This document shows positions 35,424 to 44,642 of a stretch of DNA of 62,986 nt, in pieces. Below the pieces are notes generated by a model, which saw only the letters and a list, made by a program, of their open reading frames with translations, did no database searches and had not been told where the DNA came from. The stretch is from an uncultured Lachnospiraceae bacterium (GTDB lineage Bacteria > Bacillota > Clostridia > Lachnospirales > Lachnospiraceae). The stretch lies in NCBI GenBank assembly GCA_947174665.1, contig CAMWJV010000006.1:1-62986 (forward strand). Direction: 5' to 3'. Made by a program: the position numbers and the translations under genes. Numbering within the stretch: the stretch's first letter is position 1; every line of letters starts with the position of its first letter.

Positions 35424-35864
35424 TCAACTTCTGTATGCTTCGGCAATCTGTACAGACCTGTCAGGAAAATCGGATTTGAGCCGCATCACATATTGCAGTG
35501 TGCTTCCCTCGTATGGCTGCACATCACCGAACAGTCCTACTTCATAGCAGTTGCGGATGACATTGATAATGCAATTCTCAACATGGTCCTCCTTGCAGTC
35601 CTTGCATTCTTTCAAAATATGTGCGATTGCAATTTCCAGATCCACTTGCTCAAACACCTTGCAATCCATCGTAGGGATACGCTCCACCCCGTTGGGCACT
35701 TCCTTTTTTGGCTCATTCTGATAATCTTTAACACACTGCTTTGCAAATCCGATAATACATGCCTCGTTTTGACATTGTCCGCACACAGCCTCGCTTCTGC
35801 AGCAGTTCTCCAGATCATTCTCTACAAGCTTGTCATTAAATCCCTTTTTGTGCGCTTCCGCCAT
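35424..35864 (-). CDS. cysteine-rich hypothetical protein, 146 aa
   Basis: A 146-aa protein with about eleven cysteines: CC at about 21-22, CGQCQNEAC at about 29-37, a CKDC pair near 90 and single ones between. This spacing suggests a bound metal or Fe-S centre. No signal peptide is seen, so it is cytoplasmic. It precedes the 78-aa gene. The family is not recognised. Confidence 0.55.
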   Translation of the reverse strand: MAEAHKKGFNDKLVENDLENCCRSEAVCGQCQNEACIIGFAKQCVKDYQNEPKKEVPNGVERIPTMDCKVFEQVDLEIAIAHILKECKDCKEDHVENCIINVIRNCYEVGLFGDVQPYEGSTLQYVMRLKSDFPDRSVQIAEAYRS

Positions 35865-36064
35865 TGCTTTTACCTCCTCATCCTTTGCAGCTTAATCAGT
35901 TGTACTTTATGTTGTATATTGCCTCATGATAACATATGGAATAATTCGTGTCAATTTTTGAGACCTGCCATTTATGTGTAACGTGCACTTTATTTCCACA
36001 CTCATTAATATTATAAATACAAAATCATCATTTTATATTTATTTTTATATATATCAAATTATTA

Positions 36065-36093
36065 TTGACAATTTAATTTAATCTATATATAAT
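36065..36093 (+). promoter_or_regulatory. sigma-A promoter for M29 aminopeptidase
   Basis: TTGACA (36065-36070), 17 bp and TATAAT (36088-36093) match the consensus exactly, 37 bp before the start codon, in an A+T-rich gap. Confidence 0.8.
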
Positions 36094-36130
36094 CATATTT
36101 ACAAAACTTCAAGAGAAAAGAGGCATAGAG

Positions 36131-37123
36131 ATGAACATCGAAGCAATATCAAAAATTGTAAAGGCAAGTGGTATTTCCGCAGGAGAGCTGGTACTGGTCC
36201 ACTTTTGGGGCGAAGATGCCGACAAGGAAATTGCAAATCATTTTCTTTCCGCAGTTGCCGCCCTGGGTGCTTCCCCTGTTCTTCTGCAGCAATCCAGAAC
36301 CATCAATAAAGAGATTTTTACTTCCGCAGGAGAAAGCTGTTTTGATGAGCGCTATTTCCAACTGTTTTCAGGCTTTGATGCCGTTCTTGACGTATTTGCA
36401 TATCAGCCGGTTATCCTGGGATATGAAATTGAGGCGGAACAATTCAAGCTCTACTGCAGTTACATGTCCCGGCTCTTTGCAAAGCTGATGGAATGCAAAC
36501 GATTTACACAGATCAGAATCCCCACCTCAGCCAATGCCGCCGAGTCGAACCTTGACCCACAGGACTATATCCGGCGCATGACAAGAGCCTATGATATTGA
36601 CTATGACGCCTTAGGCGATGCCTGCAGGAGTGAACTTCAGCGTTTTTCCGAGGTCGACAGGGTGTCTGTCCGCACAGGAACCGACTGTGTCCTCTACCTG
36701 GATCTTACAGGCAGAAAATGGCACATTGATGCCGGAGATGGCGACCTCCCCTGTGGTGAAGTCTATATCGCACCTGTAGAGGAAAAGACACAGGGCACTG
36801 TATTTTTTGAAACTTTGTATCTCGACGATACTTTCTACAAAAACGCAACCCTGGAGATTAAGGATGGCAAATTAACCGGAAGCAGTATTCCGGCAATCAC
36901 AGAGTACTTTTCCGGCAAGCCGGAGGAGAATCGGGTGCTTTGCGAGCTTGGCATCGGGATGAACCCTAATGTGACAGACCTGTGCGGATATACGGTTCTG
37001 GACGAAAAGATGGCTGGGACATTTCACATCGCTTTTGGTGCCAATAATATGTTTGGCGGCACAAACACGGCATCCGACCATATTGATTTTGTGAGTTACG
37101 GCAAGATTGAAGCAACATTGTAA
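36131..37123 (+). CDS. M29-family aminopeptidase
   Basis: A 330-aa metallo-aminopeptidase of family M29 (AmpS/T type), which frees N-terminal amino acids with two metal ions. The C-terminal part has the metal residues in CELGIGMNPNV, DEKMAGTFHIAFGANNMFGG and SDHIDF. Length is slightly below the usual 400 aa, mainly in the N-terminal half. The start has AAAAGAGG upstream and a consensus promoter. Confidence 0.85.
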   Translation: MNIEAISKIVKASGISAGELVLVHFWGEDADKEIANHFLSAVAALGASPVLLQQSRTINKEIFTSAGESCFDERYFQLFSGFDAVLDVFAYQPVILGYEIEAEQFKLYCSYMSRLFAKLMECKRFTQIRIPTSANAAESNLDPQDYIRRMTRAYDIDYDALGDACRSELQRFSEVDRVSVRTGTDCVLYLDLTGRKWHIDAGDGDLPCGEVYIAPVEEKTQGTVFFETLYLDDTFYKNATLEIKDGKLTGSSIPAITEYFSGKPEENRVLCELGIGMNPNVTDLCGYTVLDEKMAGTFHIAFGANNMFGGTNTASDHIDFVSYGKIEATL

Positions 37124-37191
37124 TAACAGACTTATCCGGCGAATATTTCTCTTTTGCCCATATCCGCCGGGTACAAAAAAGGAGGATGTAT

Positions 37192-37575
37192 ATGGACAAT
37201 CTTATAATGAATGAAAAACAAAAGGAGTTTACCGCATGGCTTGGCAGTCAGATTGCGGCTTGTGAAAAACGCCGGGAAAAACTGCTCGCGGACGAGCGCT
37301 CAGATGAGTCTGATTTTGAAAAGATAAAGGCCAATATCTATGATATTTTTCGAACTGTCTTTACCGTCGCGCTTAAGACCGGCAACGGTGACACAGATAC
37401 CGCCATACGCTTTTTCCTGCTTAAAGCGGAAGAAATTCCCGCAAACTGGAAAGCGGCTTATGAGAAAGCTAAACAGCATAATGATGTGCATAAAATGCAG
37501 ATCGAAAGCTTAAAACTTGAGACAATGCAGGATATCAAGACTGCTTTTGAACGAATCTGGGAGGTGGAGGCATGA
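37192..37575 (+). CDS. hypothetical protein, 127 aa
   Basis: A mostly helical, charged, cytoplasmic protein without clear motifs. The ATG at 37192 has GGAGG 7 nt upstream, better than the ATG at 37186. Its stop overlaps the start of the ArsR-like gene by 4 bp (ATGA), so the two form an operon. I do not recognise a function; it may be a partner of the regulator. Confidence 0.6.
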   Translation: MDNLIMNEKQKEFTAWLGSQIAACEKRREKLLADERSDESDFEKIKANIYDIFRTVFTVALKTGNGDTDTAIRFFLLKAEEIPANWKAAYEKAKQHNDVHKMQIESLKLETMQDIKTAFERIWEVEA

Positions 37576-38135
37576 GTATTAAAATGACGGAATCGGAAGC
37601 TATCAGCTTATTTAAATGTCTGTCCGACAAATCACGACTCCAGATTCTGAAATCCCTGGCCGTTGAGGATATGTATGTGGAGCGTCTGGCTGAACGACTG
37701 GGAATTACTGCCTCCACAGTATCCTTTCATCTGAAAAAACTTGCGGACGCGGGTGCGGTGACTTCCTACAAAAGCCAATATTACACAATGTATTCCTTAA
37801 AAAGGGAGATATTTGAGACAACCATTCTGGAAATCCTCCAGAAGGAATCTGATGAAGCGGAACTGCAGGCTCAGCGGGATGCCGAATACAGGCAGAAGGT
37901 AATTGATACCTTTTTTGAGTATGGAAAGCTGAAATCAATTCCCGCCCAACGCAAGAAGCAGCGCATTGTTCTGGATGTAATTGTGCAGTCTTTTGAATAT
38001 GACCGTCTGTATTCGGAAAAAGAAGTGAATCTCATTATCGCTGATTTCCATGATGATTTCTGCACTATTCGCCGGGATATGATATGCGAGCGGCTCCTGG
38101 ATCGCAGTGCTGACGGTTACTGGCGCATCAAATAA
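37572..38135 (+). CDS. ArsR-type regulator with DUF2087 domain
   Basis: A 187-aa protein. The N-terminal winged helix (about residues 8-85) has LSDKSRLQILKSL and AERLGITASTVSFHLKKL. The C-terminal part (about 115-185) matches DUF2087: SIPAQRKKQRIVLDVI, YSEKEVNLIIADFHDDFCTIRRDM. No CxC metal site of classical ArsR proteins is visible, so the signal is probably not arsenic. It is convergent with the two ABC exporters and may or may not control them. Confidence 0.85.
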   Translation: MSIKMTESEAISLFKCLSDKSRLQILKSLAVEDMYVERLAERLGITASTVSFHLKKLADAGAVTSYKSQYYTMYSLKREIFETTILEILQKESDEAELQAQRDAEYRQKVIDTFFEYGKLKSIPAQRKKQRIVLDVIVQSFEYDRLYSEKEVNLIIADFHDDFCTIRRDMICERLLDRSADGYWRIK

Positions 38136-38176
38136 CAGCGCCGGTAACATTTCTCAGCTCCGCATGCGGTCAAAGC

Positions 38177-39949
38177 TTATACAATTCCTTCCAGCTTTGA
38201 CCGTTCTGACATCATCCGATAATAATACCCTTTTTCCCGAAGCAGCTCCTCTGGTGAACCATACTCCAAAATACACCCATCCTCGAAAACCAGCACCAAA
38301 TCAACATTTTTGGTGTATACCAAATCGTGTGTTACTAAGATCGCCGCTTTATCTTCTGCCAGCTTATTTATTTTATCGATAAGTGCCCTTTCCGCAATGG
38401 GATCCAGATTGCCTGATGGTTCATCCAATACCAGGACCGGATTGTTCTTCGCGTACGCTCTTGCGATTGCCAGCTTTTGCTGTTCCCCTCCGGAAAGACA
38501 GATTCCATCTTCAGAAAATTCGCCGGACAAAACCGTATCGATTCCGTCGGGAAATCTTTCCACCTTTTCCAGCAGCCCGCTGAATTGCAATGCCTCCTTT
38601 ATTCCCAGGTTATATGTATGTTCTTCTTCTCCTGCCCCTTTCTGCAGAATATTGTCCGCAATGGTGAGAGCAAATACTTTATAATCCTGAAGAAGTGTGC
38701 TGAAAAGCTGCAGGGTATTACATTTATAAGCATCATGATATGAATACTCTATTTCGCCGCCGGTTGGCCTGTACAATCCCAGCAGCAGTTTTATGAAAGT
38801 ACTTTTCCCTGAACCGTTTTTACCGACAATGGCTGTTTTTCCTCTCAGAGGCAGTTCAAGATTTATGTCCTTTAACACCGGATTTTCTCCGTCATAAGAA
38901 AAAGATACATTTTTAAATACCGCTTTTTCCTGACCATCGGTATTCCTGACTTCCGGATAAACATAGTCTTCGCGGTCGATTACCGAAAAGATATCTTTTA
39001 TATATCTCGCTTCATTGCTGATATTGGGTATAAACATAAGCACTCTCTGTATATTTCCGGCAGCCAGTGTCAAATTGGTTATAACAATACTGAATTCTCC
39101 TACCGTTATCTTTTGCGTGATCAAAAAATATACTAATATAATCATACTTAATAAATAGAAAAAAAGATCTGTTATTCCACTTAACGTTTCTATATATCGT
39201 ATCTGATATTCACTTTTCTTTTTACTTTTCCAATGCAGTTCCTTTAATAATTTAAATTTTTTCACAAAATGAACTGCTATCGGATACATGCGCATTTCCT
39301 GAGCATATTGCTTTAAATAGAATAAATTATATAAATATCTGTTATGTCTTTCAAACATTAAGTCAGTCTGATACTTTTTGAACTGCGCTTTATTTGTTTT
39401 CGCAGCACATATTATATTTTTTACTGCAGTCATAAAAGCAACCAACACAAATACAGGATGAAGCTCTATAAATAATCCAAAGAAAAAAATAAAAGTGACA
39501 ACACCATTCACAAAATCAAAAATGAATCCCGCAAAGCTATACAAATGTTCTCCGTCACTATATGCTGCATTATGCAGTCTGTCCGCGTATTCGCGATCAC
39601 TGAAATTTGAAATACTCTTTTTAATGCTCTCTCCGCAGATCAGATTTTTGTAATACTGTGCAATTCTAATTTTTTCCTTTTCATTAAAATTATTTTGTAT
39701 TCTAAAATTGATCGAGTAAGATACTGCCATGAGCAGATAATATATTAAGAAAATGACTATAACATACTCCATTGGTTCCTTAGAATACACCACAACATCA
39801 ATAATATTTTTATAGAACAATGTCCGGACAATCAGAAAAGCACTGTCACATACTGTATTTACAGCATTTACAATACAGTATCCGGGTGATGCCTTAAATA
39901 AATGCTTCAGCATACGTATGTTTAGTTTTATGCTCTCGCTCCACTTCAT
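38177..39949 (-). CDS. ABC exporter half-transporter (permease-ATPase)
   Basis: A 590-aa fused protein with six helices (about 1-310) and an ATPase: Walker A GKNGSGKSTFIKLLLG, signature LSGGEQQKLAIARAYA, Walker B VLVLDEPSGNLD, H-loop in LVTHDL. It follows the second exporter by 23 bp and probably pairs with it as a heterodimer. The membrane part is visibly A+T-rich against its surroundings. No peptidase domain is fused. The cargo is unknown; peptide or lipid export are both possible. Confidence 0.88.
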   Translation of the reverse strand: MKWSESIKLNIRMLKHLFKASPGYCIVNAVNTVCDSAFLIVRTLFYKNIIDVVVYSKEPMEYVIVIFLIYYLLMAVSYSINFRIQNNFNEKEKIRIAQYYKNLICGESIKKSISNFSDREYADRLHNAAYSDGEHLYSFAGFIFDFVNGVVTFIFFFGLFIELHPVFVLVAFMTAVKNIICAAKTNKAQFKKYQTDLMFERHNRYLYNLFYLKQYAQEMRMYPIAVHFVKKFKLLKELHWKSKKKSEYQIRYIETLSGITDLFFYLLSMIILVYFLITQKITVGEFSIVITNLTLAAGNIQRVLMFIPNISNEARYIKDIFSVIDREDYVYPEVRNTDGQEKAVFKNVSFSYDGENPVLKDINLELPLRGKTAIVGKNGSGKSTFIKLLLGLYRPTGGEIEYSYHDAYKCNTLQLFSTLLQDYKVFALTIADNILQKGAGEEEHTYNLGIKEALQFSGLLEKVERFPDGIDTVLSGEFSEDGICLSGGEQQKLAIARAYAKNNPVLVLDEPSGNLDPIAERALIDKINKLAEDKAAILVTHDLVYTKNVDLVLVFEDGCILEYGSPEELLREKGYYYRMMSERSKLEGIV

Positions 39950-39972
39950 ACTCTTTCCTCATTTCCGCGTAT

Positions 39973-41757
39973 TCAGGTTTGTTGAAAAAATTCATTAGAC
40001 TGCATTTTATATAATGCGGCGTATCCTCCGCCCAGCTTCATCAGCTGTTCATGACTACCTGTCTCCGAAACACGTCCGTTCTCCACATAAATGATCTTAT
40101 CCGCCTGCTTTACATAATACAATTTGTGTGAGGTGAAAATGATGGTTCTTGGACTCTCTCCGCGCGTCCTGAACATATCCGAATAAAAAGAACCTGTTGC
40201 ATACACATCCAATGCGCCGGTAGGCTCATCAAATATAAGCACAGGAGCTTCTCCGGCATATGCCCTTGCAATTGCGATCTTCTGCTTTTCTCCTCCCGAA
40301 ATATCCACGCCATCACTTTCGGAGGAAATGACCGTATGAATCCCTTTTTCCAGGGAAATAACTTTTTCATACAATCCCACATATTTAAGCGCCTGCTCGA
40401 CCTTTGATATATCTTCTTCGGTCATTACTTCCCGCATCAAAATATTTTCTGCAATGGACTGCTCATATATCTGATATGTCTGAAAAACCGTTCCGAATAT
40501 GCTCCTCAGGCTCTCTGTATCATATTCTCCATATTCTGCATCATTTAACTTTATCACTCCGCTGTCCGGCTTCAATAAACCTGACAGGCAATTAACGATA
40601 GTTGATTTTCCTGAACCGTTAAGCCCCACAACTGCCACGATCTGATTTCTTTCTATCGTGAAAGAAACATTATGCAGCGCAGACTCTCTCTGTCCGATAT
40701 ATCTGAAACTGACATCCTTAAATTCTATACTGTTAAAGTCTTCTTTTTTCAGGCATTTCCCCCCTGCACGAAAATCAGTCGGATAATCAAGTATTTCTTT
40801 GATTTCATCAATATAAAGGCTGGATTTATAAATATCCGGAAGCGTCTGTAAAACATTTATTAATTGCATTGACATTGTCGATACAACATTGATCAATACA
40901 AGAAAATCACCCACCGATATCCTTGTGTTAAACAACAATCCGCTTAAATATATACTCACAATCCAATACATGAAATAGCCCGCTGATGTCATAAGTACAC
41001 TATGGTAAAAGAAAGATTTCAAATATGTAGAGTAATTTCTCATATAGTTTTTTGACACTTCCGCATAAACATCCAAAACTTTATCTTTCGCATCCGAAGA
41101 TATTCGCAGTTCCTGCGCATATTCATTACTTGAAAATATTCTGCTCAAATAATCATCAAACCGAAAATATTTTGCCTCTCTCTTTTCAAACTCGTATCTC
41201 TTCTTATTTTGCTTAAAATAATAAATCATATACACTACTACATTTATTAACGCCGCGCATATTATTATCAAGTCATTATATACAGTAAATACACATACAA
41301 ATGTGAGTATGCTTACCATCAGGGAATGTAATTGCACCATTACTATAAAATGTCGGGAATTGCTTTCTTCCATTGCTCTGTTCAATTTATCATAAAAAGC
41401 CGGATCATCAAAATTGATCAGATCAATCTCACTGGCTTTTTTATAAATTTTCGGCATTGTATGATTTTTTAATCTCATTTCAAACTTATCCAGATATCCG
41501 CCGATTAATATTCCCTGAAATACATTTATTCCACCCACAGCGCAAAAATAAGCAATAAGATATAAAAGCAGCCTCTTTACCGAAAACGCTTCCGACAACG
41601 CATAATTCACAATAAACTTAATAATAAACAGCTCTCCAAGAGCGACTATTGTTGCGAGAACGGCATGAACAGCCATGATCGGAAGAATACACTTCGATAC
41701 ACTTCTCACTTCCCCGACAGCATATACAACATTTTTTATAATACGCCGTATCATCAT
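39973..41757 (-). CDS. ABC exporter half-transporter (permease-ATPase)
   Basis: A 594-aa fused protein with six helices and an ATPase: Walker A GLNGSGKSTIVNCLSG, signature ISGGEKQKIAIARAYAG, Walker B VLIFDEPTGALD, H-loop in FTSHKL. It lies first in a two-gene unit with the 590-aa exporter. Both look like exporters found near modified-peptide loci, but I found no precursor peptide or modifying enzyme next to them. The A+T-rich composition hints at horizontal acquisition. Confidence 0.88.
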   Translation of the reverse strand: MMIRRIIKNVVYAVGEVRSVSKCILPIMAVHAVLATIVALGELFIIKFIVNYALSEAFSVKRLLLYLIAYFCAVGGINVFQGILIGGYLDKFEMRLKNHTMPKIYKKASEIDLINFDDPAFYDKLNRAMEESNSRHFIVMVQLHSLMVSILTFVCVFTVYNDLIIICAALINVVVYMIYYFKQNKKRYEFEKREAKYFRFDDYLSRIFSSNEYAQELRISSDAKDKVLDVYAEVSKNYMRNYSTYLKSFFYHSVLMTSAGYFMYWIVSIYLSGLLFNTRISVGDFLVLINVVSTMSMQLINVLQTLPDIYKSSLYIDEIKEILDYPTDFRAGGKCLKKEDFNSIEFKDVSFRYIGQRESALHNVSFTIERNQIVAVVGLNGSGKSTIVNCLSGLLKPDSGVIKLNDAEYGEYDTESLRSIFGTVFQTYQIYEQSIAENILMREVMTEEDISKVEQALKYVGLYEKVISLEKGIHTVISSESDGVDISGGEKQKIAIARAYAGEAPVLIFDEPTGALDVYATGSFYSDMFRTRGESPRTIIFTSHKLYYVKQADKIIYVENGRVSETGSHEQLMKLGGGYAALYKMQSNEFFQQT

Positions 41758-41961
41758 TAGCTTTTAACCTATTTGCCCCCTATATGTATATATCATCTGA
41801 CTCTGTCCTTATTGTAGAATTATACCCCATCGGGAATACCAAATCCATACCGGATCAGCATCTTTTTCTTGCCAAAGCTCTTTTGATATGGTAGGATTTA
41901 GGACAGAATCTTAATTTATTTTTGAATAGTAATCTGCAATATAATGCAAGGGAGTATAAAC

Positions 41962-42507
41962 ATGGGCTTTCTGGACAATCTGTTTAAAAAAGAAACTCGC
42001 AAAATTATTTCCGGCGTTGTGGACAGTGTAGTTGACAATGTGGTGGATAATGTAAAGGGTGCTATAAGGGGAAATGATTCTTCTGCTGAGGCGAAAGCTT
42101 CCCCCAATGTTTCTGTTAAGATCAACGGCCAAACCATAATCAAAAAGAACCGTGAGAATGAGACCGGGGACGATGCTGACTGTTGTTTTGATGAAAATGT
42201 TGTACGTCAGCGTATTGAAATGATTGCCGCTGAAGACTGGCCGGGATACGAGCTCCGCAGGGATATTCCCGCCACGGAATTAGGCGCTGACGAAAAGGCT
42301 CACGGCTTTGATTACGGGCTTTACCTGAATGGCCAGCCCAAGGTCATGATCATGCTGTTGAATCAGTATCAATACCGCAGCCAATACGTGCAGCGCGCCC
42401 ATACCGCATGCAAAAATCGAGGTGTGGGCTCATTCAACCTGCTGATGCACCTGCCTAACCGCAAGACCTACATCGCGGAGCGGTTCAAGGCAGTCATGCC
42501 TTCCTGA
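41962..42507 (+). CDS. hypothetical protein, 181 aa
   Basis: A protein starting MGFLDNLFKKETRK, an amphipathic helix, then a VVDNVVDNV repeat and a charged linker. The C-terminal two thirds read as an alpha/beta domain (FDYGLYLNGQPKVMIMLLNQ). The ATG at 41962 follows AAGGGAG; an ATG at 41944 is less likely. It is directly upstream of the structured leader and reverse transcriptase in the same direction, so it could be a partner gene. The family is not recognised. Confidence 0.6.
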   Translation: MGFLDNLFKKETRKIISGVVDSVVDNVVDNVKGAIRGNDSSAEAKASPNVSVKINGQTIIKKNRENETGDDADCCFDENVVRQRIEMIAAEDWPGYELRRDIPATELGADEKAHGFDYGLYLNGQPKVMIMLLNQYQYRSQYVQRAHTACKNRGVGSFNLLMHLPNRKTYIAERFKAVMPS

Positions 42508-42534
42508 AATCAGACAACATCATATTATTTGTGG

Positions 42535-42695
42535 AAAAAGAAAGAGAAATGCAGTCTTTACTGCGCCCGCGAGGGACAAAGCGCGTTCCGTTACCGGTGC
42601 TTTTGTATCGGCACTTTACGGGCAGTGGGAATCCGTTCAGTCCGGTGGAAATCAACACGGTTTGATTCCTTCAAATCATTTTCTCTTTCTTTTTT
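42535..42695 (+). ncRNA. structured leader RNA of reverse transcriptase (candidate)
   Basis: The 17-nt AAAAAGAAAGAGAAATG (42535-42551) pairs with 42677-42695 with one bulged T, enclosing about 125 nt. Inside are GCAGT-CTTT-ACTGC (42551-42564), GTGC/GCAC (about 42597-42614), an ACTG..CCCG/CGGGCAGT pairing, and GGAA(A)TCAA paired with TTGATTCC (42647-42669). The nested helices end 70 nt before the reverse transcriptase start. The layout recalls the template RNAs of retrons and other defence-type reverse transcriptases. Expression is not proven; other readings include a leader or terminator. Confidence 0.55.
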
Positions 42696-42764
42696 GTATC
42701 AATTCTATAGGGCGAGCGCCCGACATGAAATAAGTATCTTTCCCGAACGCTATGAGGAAATCAT

Positions 42765-44006
42765 ATGTCTACTCCGCAAAGCATTCTCAGTGAAGCCTCA
42801 TGCCCCGAAAGCTGGCAGAGCTTCTATGAACACAAATTCCAGAATCGGCACTTAAATGCCGCAGAAGACAAGGCTCTTCGTGACTTTATGGACAGAAAAG
42901 CCTATCTGCCCCTGTGTGCCCTGTGGGAACAGAACTGTTTTCCCTCTACCCTCCCTCAAAAGCGCACTGTGAATAAAGAAGGGACCCGTAAAAAGCGCAT
43001 TGTCTATTCCTTCGAGGGTGACGAGGGGATTTTTCTGAAATACATTGCCTGGCAGTTATCCCGCTTTGACGGCTGGTTTTGCAAAAATTGCTATGCTTTC
43101 CGCTGCTCCCGGAGCGCAAAGGATGCCATCGACCTCATCCGCAGGAATCCGCATATCGATGAGCAATACTGTCTGAAAGTGGATATCAGCAACTATTTTA
43201 ACTCCATTGATGTGGAAAAACTGCTGTCAAGGCTTTCCTTTGTCAAAGAACAGGATCCTGCACTGTATGAGCTGTTTGCCCGTATTCTGCGGGAGGACAG
43301 GGTTCTGGAAAACGGGCACATTATCAGGGAGCGGCACGGGGCCATGGCCGGTACTCCCATCTCGCCGTTTTTTGCAAACGTATACCTGAGAAATACAGAC
43401 TGCTATTTTTATGACAATAATGTGACATACTTCCGCTACTCTGACGATATTCTGCTTTTTGCGGACAATAAGGAAAAACTGGCTGAATACGAAGATGCCC
43501 TGTGTTCGCAGATACAGGATCTGGGCCTTTGTCTGAACCCCGACAAGGTACATACTGCGGCTCCCGGAGAGCCCTGGGAATTCCTGGGCTTCTGTTATCG
43601 AAAAGGTGAAATTGACCTGTCTGATAATACCCTGCGCAAGACGAAGGCAAAAATAAAGCGCAAGGCGGAAGCGCTGCGCCGCTGGCAGCGGAAAAAGGGA
43701 CTTGCTCCCGAAAAAGCAGCCATCGGCCTGATTCATGCTATGAACCGCAAATTTTACGGCCATTCCGGCGCAGATGATAACTTCACCTGGAGCCGCTGGT
43801 TCTTCCCCTCCCTCACAGTGGACACCGGCCTGAAAGAACTGGATGCTTATTTCCTGCAATACATCCGTTATACCGCCACCGGCAGGCACTACAAGGGTAA
43901 CTTCCGCATCCGTTACCAGACCGTGAAGGATTGGGGCTATAAAAGTCTGGTTCACGCTTACTATGAGAGCCGGCAGACTGCCCTCTCTTCCGCATTCGAT
44001 TCCTGA
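42765..44006 (+). CDS. reverse transcriptase, YSDD type, intron-independent
   Basis: A 413-aa RNA-directed DNA polymerase. Catalytic residues are D140 in KVDISNYFNSID and D227-D228 in FRYSDDILLF; motif 4 is AGTPISPFFANVYL (195-208), near group II forms. After the palm, EPWEFLGFCY and a helical thumb follow. No HNH endonuclease is fused and no intron ends are seen. The box is YSDD rather than YADD, and the VTG motif of retrons is missing, so it is likelier a group-II-like or defence-type enzyme. A structured RNA lies directly upstream. Confidence 0.88.
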   Translation: MSTPQSILSEASCPESWQSFYEHKFQNRHLNAAEDKALRDFMDRKAYLPLCALWEQNCFPSTLPQKRTVNKEGTRKKRIVYSFEGDEGIFLKYIAWQLSRFDGWFCKNCYAFRCSRSAKDAIDLIRRNPHIDEQYCLKVDISNYFNSIDVEKLLSRLSFVKEQDPALYELFARILREDRVLENGHIIRERHGAMAGTPISPFFANVYLRNTDCYFYDNNVTYFRYSDDILLFADNKEKLAEYEDALCSQIQDLGLCLNPDKVHTAAPGEPWEFLGFCYRKGEIDLSDNTLRKTKAKIKRKAEALRRWQRKKGLAPEKAAIGLIHAMNRKFYGHSGADDNFTWSRWFFPSLTVDTGLKELDAYFLQYIRYTATGRHYKGNFRIRYQTVKDWGYKSLVHAYYESRQTALSSAFDS

Positions 44007-44087
44007 CTCTCTGTTTCGGCTTTTTCTGCTTTCTTTTGCGCTTCTTTTGGTGTATACTAAAATATATGATGCAGAGGGAGGATCATT

Positions 44088-44567
44088 ATGGAAAAAATAG
44101 CAAGCTTCACTATCGACCATATCAAATTGCAGCCAGGCGTATATGTGTCACGCAAGGACAATGTGGGCGCAGAGGTCATCACCACATTTGATCTCCGCAT
44201 GACAAGCCCCAACGAGGAGCCCGTCATGAATACCGCAGAAGTACATACTATTGAGCATCTGGGCGCTACTTTCTTAAGAAACCATCCCGTCTACGGGAAC
44301 AAGACTATCTATTTCGGTCCTATGGGCTGCCGCACCGGATTTTATCTGCTGCTGGCGGGAGACTACACTTCACGGGATATTATTCCTCTGATGGTGGAAA
44401 TGTTCAAGTTTATCAGGGATTACAGGGACGAGGTGCCCGGCGCTTCCCCCAAAGACTGCGGGAATTATCTGGACATGAATTTAGGGATGGCAAACTGGCT
44501 GGCGAAGAGATACCTGGACAATGTTCTCTGCAACATCGGGGATGACAGGCTGAATTATCCTGAGTGA
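44088..44567 (+). CDS. luxS: S-ribosylhomocysteine lyase
   Basis: A 159-aa iron-dependent lyase that cuts S-ribosylhomocysteine to homocysteine and the AI-2 precursor. Metal ligands are H53 and H57 in HTIEH and C124 in KDCGNY; the catalytic Cys is in GCRTGF near residue 81. Length fits the family. It has a GGGAGG ribosome site. The MTA/SAH nucleosidase, which makes its substrate, is the next gene. Confidence 0.95.
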   Translation: MEKIASFTIDHIKLQPGVYVSRKDNVGAEVITTFDLRMTSPNEEPVMNTAEVHTIEHLGATFLRNHPVYGNKTIYFGPMGCRTGFYLLLAGDYTSRDIIPLMVEMFKFIRDYRDEVPGASPKDCGNYLDMNLGMANWLAKRYLDNVLCNIGDDRLNYPE

Positions 44568-44642
44568 CAGACGAACTTACTATCAGTGACAAACTGAAAT
44601 TGCTGTTAAGCAAAAGAAAATAAAGATGAGGGCAAGAATACA

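Noticed and set aside
42765..44006. Classical retron or group II intron maturase
   Set aside because: No VTG motif of retrons; no HNH/En domain and no intron boundary features were seen, so neither name is given.
44007..44087. SAM or SAH riboswitch before luxS
   Set aside because: The gap is only 81 bp and no matching helices were seen.
43227..44120. Long minus strand reading frame of 297 codons
   Set aside because: It lies opposite the reverse transcriptase and its product has no family features.
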